A stretch of DNA of 55,011 bases from Propionibacteriaceae bacterium (GTDB taxonomy: Bacteria > Actinomycetota > Actinomycetes > Propionibacteriales > Propionibacteriaceae), in contig JAISAO010000046.1 in the NCBI GenBank assembly GCA_031266665.1, forward strand, positions 1-55,011, given 5' to 3'. Below, piece after piece: positions 14,393-21,588 of the stretch (its first letter is position 1; each line of letters begins with the position of its first letter). The notes below the pieces were generated by a model. The model ran no database searches, had not been told where the DNA came from, and worked only from the letters and a program-made list of their open reading frames with translations. The position numbers and the translations under genes were made by a program.

Positions 14393-16404
14393 GTCGCATC
14401 CATATCATCCATAAGTACGAGGTCAAAATCTCTCGACAAAGCGTTCTTGTTAATTTTGCCTCGCTGGGTTCGAGGTAATTCTGCAACTATCCGAATGGTC
14501 TCCGGAACGCGATAGTGTTCCAATCTCTCGCGCAGCCCGTCAAACATGGCACTCTCCGTGATGTCTCCCGTGACTAGTAAAACAGCTCCTCGTTTTACCG
14601 TCGGGGGAAGCACCGCCGCGCCAGTGACACCATAAACGTCAAGGGCTGCGTGTTCTATTTCACTCGCGCTAACGCGGTACCCGTGTTGTTTGAAGATGTC
14701 ATCATGCCGGCCGTGAAAATAAAGATAACCTTCATCGTCAAGACTAGCGAGATCACCTGTGTGCAACGCAATCTCGGTACCCGGACCACGCTGCCGGAAT
14801 CGTTTGGCAGTTTCATCTGGCGCACGCCAGTAGCCAGACATCACGTGCGGTCCGCGAACCACTAATTCTCCAACCTCTCCAGGTGGAAGTACATTACCGC
14901 TAGGATCAACTATTAGGCACTCGGTGTCGTCGAGGGGACGCCCGACGGATGTGGGTCGCCTATCAAGCTCATCCGAATCAAGAATAGACACGCGTTTGCA
15001 CTCAGTAAGTCCAAACATAACGTAGACCCGAAGCCCGCTGAAGAGTTCTCGCAGCTTTGCTATGTGCGCAGCAGGAAGATGGGAGCCCGTGTTGGTAACC
15101 ATCCGAAGCGGGGGGAGTGCGGATAGCTCACGCGAAGCGATACGCACTATCACATACGCAAGGCTTGGTGTCATTGGAAAAATAGTTGAGCCCCACTCGC
15201 GCAGTTTTCTGACAAAGGTGACCGATGGGTCGTTCGGGCGCCCCATAGCTAGCGTCGCGCCGACGCTAGCGGCTAAGATAAACTGATAAAATCCGTAGTC
15301 AAAAGACATGGGGAGAAACGACCCCACTACATCGCCAGTCCGATACCCCAACCGCCGTTGTATCGCTCTTGTGGAAAACAACACGCGGTCGTGAGGGGAA
15401 ACAATAGCCTTTACATGGCTCGTAGTCCCGGATGTGAAAAAGAGCCCCATCGGGTCAATGCTTATCGCTGGACAAGGCTCTGACCATACTTCCTTCGTTA
15501 GCGCATCCTCATAGTCACCGTCGACGGTGACTACATTGAATCTCGGGCGCAAACCGTGTTGCTCGGCAAGGATGTCCGTCGTGACTACGGCCATTGGCGA
15601 GCAATCATCGAGTACGGGTTGCAACGAGAAACTCTTAATCATTGGATCCAACACGGCAAATATGGCACCGATTCGTGAAGCTGCAATCGCCGTCACCGGC
15701 ACCGGGATAGAGTTCTCCACGATGATTACCACGCGATCTCCCCGCCGAACACCTAGATCGTGTAGATGACGTGCGAGAGATCCGCTCATGCTCTTCAACT
15801 GAGCATAAGTAATCTCTTGGGCTTCCGTGCGTACCGCGATGTTGTCCGGGTACTCGGCAGCGGTAGCATCAACTATCTCGTGAAGCAGACTCGGACGCCG
15901 GGTAACACCTGAGCTTAACATGCGCACTTCCTCAAAGATATCATCTAAAAGATGTTGGAATTTCGGACCGTCGTCCAGTGCCGTATGCACTATAGAGCGT
16001 AGTCTTCCTCGGGTATGGTGAGGTATATGATCATGCGGTTTCGACGGTGTCGCAGACTGGTCTAGAGCTGACGCCTCAAGCGCTGCGCGACCTCCTGCGT
16101 AAGTTTCACTTGCCGTGACGTCGGCGTATGTCGTGTCAACCAAGCTGATGGTATGAGAATCATCTTCCAGCTTCAGGGTTACCCACACTTTGCGGAGTCC
16201 CACCTGTGCGGGTAGCCAGCACAATGTAACTTTACTAACCAAACTACACCACGAGACAACATCAGGCGGTAGAGCCGTCAAGCTGCGTTCCGCTGGGCGC
16301 GTGTCGCTAGAGAGATGAGAGAGGGGGTCGCTCCCCTGGGTGTCTACCTTCGTACCCGTGACGTTACCGTGCCACATGGGTCGCGACCGTATCACCGTCG
16401 ACAC
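14389..16404 (-). CDS. AMP-forming acyl/aminoacyl-carrier ligase with unusual N-terminal extension
   Basis: The C-terminal ~510 residues are an ANL-superfamily ligase: LFFTSGTTSHVKAIVSPH (phosphate loop), MSFDYGFYQF, MFGLTECKRVS, YLYFHGRHDDIFKQHGYRVS and the lysine motif PRTQRGKINKNAL. The phosphate loop reads SGTTS rather than SGTTG. The pattern resembles acyl-CoA ligases found beside PLP decarboxylases and carriers in exosortase and butirosin-type loci. An internal ATG at 15921 with GAGGAAG upstream would give a normal-length enzyme. The GTG at 16404 gives 671 residues but has no ribosome site, and the first ~160 residues match nothing I know. The frame stays open to 16473, into the high-GC edge, so the extension may be the remnant of a truncated upstream domain. 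Confidence 0.82.
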   Translation of the reverse strand: MSTVIRSRPMWHGNVTGTKVDTQGSDPLSHLSSDTRPAERSLTALPPDVVSWCSLVSKVTLCWLPAQVGLRKVWVTLKLEDDSHTISLVDTTYADVTASETYAGGRAALEASALDQSATPSKPHDHIPHHTRGRLRSIVHTALDDGPKFQHLLDDIFEEVRMLSSGVTRRPSLLHEIVDATAAEYPDNIAVRTEAQEITYAQLKSMSGSLARHLHDLGVRRGDRVVIIVENSIPVPVTAIAASRIGAIFAVLDPMIKSFSLQPVLDDCSPMAVVTTDILAEQHGLRPRFNVVTVDGDYEDALTKEVWSEPCPAISIDPMGLFFTSGTTSHVKAIVSPHDRVLFSTRAIQRRLGYRTGDVVGSFLPMSFDYGFYQFILAASVGATLAMGRPNDPSVTFVRKLREWGSTIFPMTPSLAYVIVRIASRELSALPPLRMVTNTGSHLPAAHIAKLRELFSGLRVYVMFGLTECKRVSILDSDELDRRPTSVGRPLDDTECLIVDPSGNVLPPGEVGELVVRGPHVMSGYWRAPDETAKRFRQRGPGTEIALHTGDLASLDDEGYLYFHGRHDDIFKQHGYRVSASEIEHAALDVYGVTGAAVLPPTVKRGAVLLVTGDITESAMFDGLRERLEHYRVPETIRIVAELPRTQRGKINKNALSRDFDLVLMDDMDAT

Positions 16405-16514
16405 ACCATACGGAATGGATGTCCACGATGTGAACTGGCTGTCGCTAGCAGAACGGCGCTGGCCGCCCGGCGTCTAGTCCCGGCGTATGCGAACCCGACA
16501 CGTATGGCGTTGTT

Positions 16515-16742
16515 CGGCCCGACGGTGCCCTCCAGGTGCGCAACGACTCCGGCGCCGCCGCCTACCACGGAGCCTCCCCGCCTCTCGGCGACCGGGAGCA
16601 CCGCTACATCTTCGCCGTCCACGCCCTCGACCTGCCCCGCCTCGACCTCTCCCCCGAGACCGACAACTGCACCACCGTCGCTTTCAAGGGCCTGTTCCAC
16701 GCCCTGGGCCGGGCCCGCCTGACCGGCCTCTACTCCCGCTGA
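16515..16742 (+). pseudogene. PEBP (YbhB/YbcL, Raf-kinase-inhibitor-like) C-terminal remnant
   Basis: The frame ending at TGA 16742 encodes the C-terminal ~75 residues of a phosphatidylethanolamine-binding-protein family member: QVRNDSGAAAYHGASPPLGD, HRYIFAVHALDL and LFHALGRARLTGLYSR are the classic family blocks. The N-terminal half, with the ligand-site DPD/GxxxR blocks, is missing. Upstream sequence changes to low-GC island DNA on the other strand. There is no credible start codon with a ribosome site. I read it as a gene cut when the island arrived or was rearranged. It gives the right boundary at about 16,450-16,515. Confidence 0.75.
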
Positions 16743-16975
16743 GCTGACGCGAGGGCTGCAGCCGAGCCGTTTTGACGTTGGTTCTTCAGCGGGACTAGTG
16801 GGCTGCCGCGTCTAAAAGTTGGGTTATGAGCGGCGTCGTCCGGCGCCGCGAGTCCGACGTTTTAGGTGCGACAGTCCGCTAGAGTCGCTGGTAGGCCGAT
16901 AATCGCCCTCGGACGTGGGCCTGCGGGCAGCCTCCAGCCCCCTACGTTTGGATCGCTTCCCGGGGAGGCCGTGTC

Positions 16976-19312
16976 ATGTCTCGTCTCACTCGAATCCTGG
17001 TGGCCGCCGGGTTCGTCGTCGCCTCCTGCCTGGCGCCCCTGACCATGAGCCAGGCCGGCGCGGCGGAGTCGCCCCCGCGCCAGCTCAGCCTGGTCGTGCT
17101 GGGCGACTCGTACTCGGCCGGCAACGGCACCGGGACGGTCGGCTGGGAACCGGCCACGGCGGTCTACGAGCTCTTCGGCGCGACCCTGTTCGGCTACACC
17201 GGCTATTGGGGCGGCACCTACAACGGCCCGCAGGGCTCCTACCGCAGCCCCTACAACTACGCCAGCCTCTACACCCGCTGGCTCAACCAGCAGCCCGGGG
17301 TCCACGCCAGCCTGACCAATCTGGCCTGGAGCGGGGAGACCACCGCCGGGGTGCTGGCGGAGCAGGTCGGGGCGGTCCCCAGCCAGACCGACCTGGTGCT
17401 GATGACCATCGGCGGCAACGACGTCGAGTTCGCCGAGATAGTGAAACAGTGTTTCGCCATCGGCTTCCGCGACGCCAAAACCTGCGAGCGAAAGATCGCC
17501 GCCGCCCAAGCCGGCCTCGACCAGGTGGCCGCCCGGACGACGGCCATCCTCCAGGCCTTGGAGAGCCGCCTGGACGCGGACGCCCAGGTCGTGCTCCTCG
17601 GCTACCCCTATCTGGCGGCCAAAAACTCCGGTTATGCCCTCGGGTCGCTCTCCCTCCTGGGCCTCGGCTATCGGGCGGCCGACCAGTTGCGCGCCCTGCA
17701 GGCCGCCGCCAGCCTGGGCCAGGAGCGGCTGGTATCCGCGTGGAATGGCTCCCACCGCTTGCGGGCGGTCTACCTCAATGTGGCCGACGGCCGCTTCGGC
17801 GGACATGAGCCGGACCCCAGGGCGGACGGCCGCAACGCCTACCGCTGGCTGAACGAGTTCGTCGAGACGGCCGGTTATCGCCTGACCGACCGCGGTTGGA
17901 CGCTGAGCCGCCCCAGCTTCGACATGAACAACTGGTACCACCCCAATCTGATCGGCCACGCGGCCTACGCCCAGGCGCTGGTGGAGACGATCGGCGTGCC
18001 GGATACGGCCGATCCGGTGGTGGCGGACGGCGGTGACATCGACATCGCTTTCGCCATCGACGCCACCGGGTCGATGGGCGGTTATATCGCCGCCGCCCGT
18101 CAGCAGGTCGCCACCATGGTCGAGGCGGTTCGAGCCAGCGCCGCCAGCGTCCGCTTCGCGCTGGTGTCCTACCGCGACTATCCGCAGGCCGGGGGCGCGG
18201 CCGGCGACTACCCCTATCGCCTGGAGCAGGCTTTCACCACCGACACGGCGGCCCTGGAGGCCAAATTGGCCGCCTTGGAGGCCCCCAGGGAGGCCGGCGG
18301 CGACCCGGCGGAGTCCGTCTACGCCGGCGCCCGGGCGACCTTCGACCTGGACTGGCGGACCGGGGCGCGCAAGATCACCATCGTCGTGGGGGACGCCGGG
18401 CCCAAGGACCCCGAGCCGATCTCCGGGGACACCTGGGAAGCGCTGGCCCGAGTCTCTTACCGGCTCGACCCCGTCCAGGTCTACGGCGTCGACGCGGGCG
18501 GGCTGGCCACGGTGGAGTTCGCCAATCTGGTGGCGGCCACCGGCGGCCAGATCTTCCCCGTCTCCAGCCCCGACCAACTGGCCGAGGCCGTCGTCACCGC
18601 CGCGCGGACGGCGCTGGCCAAGCCCTTCGCCTGGCTGCAGGGGCCATTCGTGGACAAGGTGGGGGCGACCCTGACGCTGGACGCCCGCGGCTCCTACGCC
18701 CTGGACGGAGACCTTGTCAGCTACGAATGGGACTTCGACGGCGACGGCCGGTACGACCAGACCACGATGGAGCCGACGCTCAATCACGTCTTCCCCGACC
18801 TCTTGGACGCTGTGGTGGGGGTGCGGGTGACAGACCAGTCGGGGCGGACGGCGGTGGCCACGACGCCGATCCAGCTCACCGACGACGGCGACACTGTGCC
18901 GGCCGAGCTGGACAACTGCCCCACGGTGGCCAACCACGGCCAGACCGACTACGACCAAGACGGTGTGGGCGACGAGTGCGACGACACCCCCGGCTATCCA
19001 ACGGCCGACCAGGAGGACGGCCACGAGCTGCCGGCGGCCGGGCCGTCGCCGGAGCCGACTGAGCCGACCGTCGAGCCGTCGCCGTCGGAGGCGTCGTCCC
19101 AGCCGACCGCCAGTCCCAGCGGGGCGCTGCCGGCCGTCGCCACGTCCCCGCCGCCCGCCGGTGGCGCGGCGACGAGCGACGGCCTCCCCGGCAGCGGCTC
19201 CCAGGCCTCCCTAGCCTTCGGTCTCGGCGGTCTCGGTCTGGCCGTCCTCGGCGGGGCGGCTCTGGTGGCCCGGCCGAAGCTCGCCCCGCTCTGGCAGTGC
19301 CGAGGCCGCTGA
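16976..19312 (+). CDS. Secreted modular surface protein: SGNH hydrolase-VWA-PKD-type 3 repeat, sortase-like tail
   Basis: A 778-residue exported protein. A signal peptide ends near AGAAES (about residue 32). An SGNH/GDSL hydrolase follows: block I VVLGDSYSAGNG, block III TIGGNDVEF, block V NNWYHPNLIGHAAYAQ with the catalytic Asp/His. Next come a von Willebrand A domain (IAFAIDATGSMGGYI, MIDAS motif), a PKD-like domain (YEWDFDGDGRYD) and a thrombospondin type-3-like calcium repeat (DNCPTVANHGQTDYDQDGVG). A Pro/Ser/Thr-rich linker leads to LPGSG, a hydrophobic helix and RPK..R, resembling a sorting signal. GGGGAGG precedes the ATG. Likely a wall-attached esterase or lipase with adhesive modules. 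The enzyme substrate is unknown, and LPGSG is not the standard LPxTG. Confidence 0.85.
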   Translation: MSRLTRILVAAGFVVASCLAPLTMSQAGAAESPPRQLSLVVLGDSYSAGNGTGTVGWEPATAVYELFGATLFGYTGYWGGTYNGPQGSYRSPYNYASLYTRWLNQQPGVHASLTNLAWSGETTAGVLAEQVGAVPSQTDLVLMTIGGNDVEFAEIVKQCFAIGFRDAKTCERKIAAAQAGLDQVAARTTAILQALESRLDADAQVVLLGYPYLAAKNSGYALGSLSLLGLGYRAADQLRALQAAASLGQERLVSAWNGSHRLRAVYLNVADGRFGGHEPDPRADGRNAYRWLNEFVETAGYRLTDRGWTLSRPSFDMNNWYHPNLIGHAAYAQALVETIGVPDTADPVVADGGDIDIAFAIDATGSMGGYIAAARQQVATMVEAVRASAASVRFALVSYRDYPQAGGAAGDYPYRLEQAFTTDTAALEAKLAALEAPREAGGDPAESVYAGARATFDLDWRTGARKITIVVGDAGPKDPEPISGDTWEALARVSYRLDPVQVYGVDAGGLATVEFANLVAATGGQIFPVSSPDQLAEAVVTAARTALAKPFAWLQGPFVDKVGATLTLDARGSYALDGDLVSYEWDFDGDGRYDQTTMEPTLNHVFPDLLDAVVGVRVTDQSGRTAVATTPIQLTDDGDTVPAELDNCPTVANHGQTDYDQDGVGDECDDTPGYPTADQEDGHELPAAGPSPEPTEPTVEPSPSEASSQPTASPSGALPAVATSPPPAGGAATSDGLPGSGSQASLAFGLGGLGLAVLGGAALVARPKLAPLWQCRGR

Positions 19313-19456
19313 CACCGCCGGCCCAAGCCTTGGCCTGTGGGCGGCCGGACGGTCTCTAACAGGCTTGTCCGGACCGACCGGCAGCCCCAGATCCTGGCCT
19401 CGCGCGGCTGGTTGTTAAAGGATGTCGTCGTAACCTTTAATAAGGCGTCCGCTGGT

Positions 19457-19858
19457 TCAAGGATCCAACATCCGGCCCGCCTGATCACCGCCGGTCTCGG
19501 CCGGGGCGGGTCGGCGTGGGAGTGGGCGGCCCGCTTGAGGGTCGCTCCGGCCGCCGAGGTCGGCGGTCAGCGGGGCCAGGAACTGGGCGAAGTCCTCGAC
19601 CTCGAGCGCCCAGGCCAGCGCCCACAGCGTCCCCAGGCGCACGTCGCCCACTCCGCGCCTGCCGCCCAGCAACTCGATGACGGTGGACCGGTCGAGCCCG
19701 GAACGGCCGGTCAAAACATTGATGGACAGACCCTTGGCGGCCTTGGCGTCCCGGGCGTGGGCCCGCCAGGCCTCCCAGTTCAGGCGAGGCGGCGGGTACA
19801 GGCCAGGCGGCCCGTCCGCCGCCGAATGGCGGCGCTCCTGGTGGGATTTGTCCGACAC
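19457..19858 (-). CDS. XRE-family HTH regulator
   Basis: A 133-residue protein with a helix-turn-helix of the Cro/C1 (XRE) type at residues ~42-92: LSINVLTGRSGLDRSTVIEL, then GDVRLGTLWALAWALEVEDF. A Pro/Arg-rich tail follows. It is divergently transcribed from the J-domain/FtsK operon, and a perfect 22-bp palindrome lies between the two starts, 32-53 bases upstream of its own start. The obvious inference is that it represses its own gene and controls the operon. Overlapping open frames on both strands are typical high-GC shadows. The start is not fixed by a strong ribosome site. Confidence 0.75.
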   Translation of the reverse strand: MSDKSHQERRHSAADGPPGLYPPPRLNWEAWRAHARDAKAAKGLSINVLTGRSGLDRSTVIELLGGRRGVGDVRLGTLWALAWALEVEDFAQFLAPLTADLGGRSDPQAGRPLPRRPAPAETGGDQAGRMLDP

Positions 19859-19889
19859 CCCTCAATCACAGTAGGGTGCTCACAGTCTT

Positions 19890-19911
19890 GGGGTGGGATG
19901 TATCCCACCCC
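19890..19911. promoter_or_regulatory. Perfect 22-bp palindrome, probable operator of the XRE regulator
   Basis: GGGGTGGGAT-GT-ATCCCACCCC is a perfect inverted repeat with 10-base arms and a 2-base centre. It sits between the divergent regulator (start 19858) and the J-domain protein (start 19982). A terminator is unlikely because it lies between two divergent starts and no T-run follows. The position suits repression of both promoters. Confidence 0.65.
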
Positions 19912-19981
19912 TCTAGAAGCGGCGGCCGACCCACCACGACCAGGGCCAGACCCGCCGACGACTTAGAAAGGGGCAACGGCC

Positions 19982-21562
19982 GTGGCGGACATCATCAACT
20001 TCTACGATGCCCTCGGCATCGACCGGAGCGAGCCCACCGCCAACATCCGCGACCGCTTGGAGCGCATCGAGGTCGGTCAGGCCACCCGGGCCGAGCGCGA
20101 TGACGCCGGCGGCCAGAGGGCGCGCGATATGCTCCAACTGGTCCGGCAGGCGGAGCCCTGGTTCCGCGACGACGCGGCCCGCGAGGACTACGACCGCAGC
20201 CTCCGGGCCGCCCCGGCGGCCGACAAACCGGCTAAAACCGACTGGCTGTCACGGGCCTGGTCCTATTACTTCCAACGAGACTTCGGCGCCGCCGAGATCG
20301 CCGCCCGCAAAGCCCGGGAGGACGACCGCGACAACCCCGACACCTACGTGGTGTCGGCCTGGATCGAGTTGGCGCCGCTGACCAGCCACCCTTTGCTATC
20401 GGCCGAGTCGTGGGATGAGGTCTTGCGGCGCTACCAGTCCAGCAACCGGGCCGCCGCCCATGACCCCCGATCAGCCCTGGCCGCCCTGGCCGAGGCGGCC
20501 AAGCAATACGCCGACGAGGCCTACGCCATTGACGACGGCAGCGGCGCCGGCGACGTCCTCCACGTCCGCGGGTTCTGCTTCTATCTCCTGCGGGACTTCC
20601 CGCGGGCCGTTCAGAGCTATAAGAGTGCGGCAACGGTCACGACCGACGCGGTAGAACGAGCCGAGTTGGCCTTACGGACCGCCCTGGCCTTCGAGGGCCA
20701 AGGCCAAAGCGACTCGATTCCAGCCGAGTGCGAGAAAGCGCTGGGGGGAGTCGACCTGCCGGCCGGGCTCCGGCAGGCCCTCGAATGGGTCTGGTCGCGG
20801 GGGACGGTGGCGCGTTGTGAGGCTGTGCCGGTCGAGTCCCGGAAGGCGGCCTACGATCAGGCGGCCGACGCCATAGCCCCCGGTGTGGCCGAGGCCTCCC
20901 GCCGCCGATTGACGGATAACTGCCGGCGGAACGAGCAACGGGTCGCCGACTACCAGCGCGCTGGCGAACTCGCGCGGAAGAAAAACGCTGCCCGCGACAG
21001 GCTGGAGAAAATCTGGCTCGTGATTATAGGCCGTGTCAAGAAAATTGAAATCTATAATGACAACGGCGGTGGATGGTCGAATATCCCGAAGGTGAATTCT
21101 AGCTATGATGGGCGCAGCCTTTTAACGCTCACGGAGCTTGATCAATATCAGAGCGAGCTGCGCCGGATACAAGCCAAGGGGAACTCGATGGGATACGCCC
21201 CGGGAGGCGTGGCGGTGGCCATCACGGTAATATTCCTACTAGGAGCCGTAGCGGCCAGCTCGGTCGGCGCGTTCTTCGGCTTTGGCGTTGTCGGAGGGAT
21301 AATTTCATATGCATTGCTCTCGAAGGGTAACAGCAATGCAAGCTGGCGGGCCAAATGGGCCGCGGCATGTTCTAATCTGGCCGTGATCTCATCGATGAGA
21401 GGCGAGTTCGACGGAGCCCGGCGGGAGTTGGAGGCGGTCCAGAAGGACCTAAAGGCGGCCCTCGGCCAGATCGGCGACCAGCGGGTCGCCAGCGTGGAAA
21501 ACCGTTCCGACGACCCGGCCTACCCGCCGCCTCTCCTGCTCGAGCGGACGCCCGCCGCCTGA
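19982..21562 (+). CDS. J-domain-like, TPR-containing membrane protein
   Basis: A 526-residue protein with a GTG start (GAAAGGGG upstream). The N-terminal ~75 residues look like a degenerate J domain: INFYDALGIDRSEPTANIRD at the start and AAREDYDRSL at the end, but no HPD tripeptide, so it should not stimulate Hsp70 in the normal way. Residues ~90-290 look like TPR-type helical repeats (WSYYFQRDFGAAEIAARKA; YLLRDFPRAVQSYKSA). Near residues 400-445 are two hydrophobic segments (VAVAITVIFLLGAVAASSVG and AFFGFGVVGGIISYALL), giving a hairpin membrane anchor. A further TPR-like stretch follows. It is the first gene of the FtsK operon and probably a scaffold recruiting the ATPase to the membrane (inference). 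Confidence 0.75.
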   Translation: MADIINFYDALGIDRSEPTANIRDRLERIEVGQATRAERDDAGGQRARDMLQLVRQAEPWFRDDAAREDYDRSLRAAPAADKPAKTDWLSRAWSYYFQRDFGAAEIAARKAREDDRDNPDTYVVSAWIELAPLTSHPLLSAESWDEVLRRYQSSNRAAAHDPRSALAALAEAAKQYADEAYAIDDGSGAGDVLHVRGFCFYLLRDFPRAVQSYKSAATVTTDAVERAELALRTALAFEGQGQSDSIPAECEKALGGVDLPAGLRQALEWVWSRGTVARCEAVPVESRKAAYDQAADAIAPGVAEASRRRLTDNCRRNEQRVADYQRAGELARKKNAARDRLEKIWLVIIGRVKKIEIYNDNGGGWSNIPKVNSSYDGRSLLTLTELDQYQSELRRIQAKGNSMGYAPGGVAVAITVIFLLGAVAASSVGAFFGFGVVGGIISYALLSKGNSNASWRAKWAAACSNLAVISSMRGEFDGARRELEAVQKDLKAALGQIGDQRVASVENRSDDPAYPPPLLLERTPAA

Positions 21563-21588
21563 ACGGCACCGACAAGGAAAACCTGACC

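Noticed and set aside
72..16404. The island as a butirosin or aminoglycoside cluster
   Set aside because: No 2-deoxystreptamine, glycosyltransferase, BtrG-like cyclotransferase or ATP-grasp ligase is present; only the carrier/decarboxylase/oxygenase/acyltransferase logic is shared.
1..16515. Direct repeats marking an integration site of the island
   Set aside because: Only a 7-base AGAACGG occurs near both edges (position 1 and 16,450), too short to call an attachment site.
16862..19024. 720-residue minus-strand frame opposite the SGNH protein
   Set aside because: Repetitive Gly/Val/Arg/His-rich shadow of a well-supported plus-strand gene.
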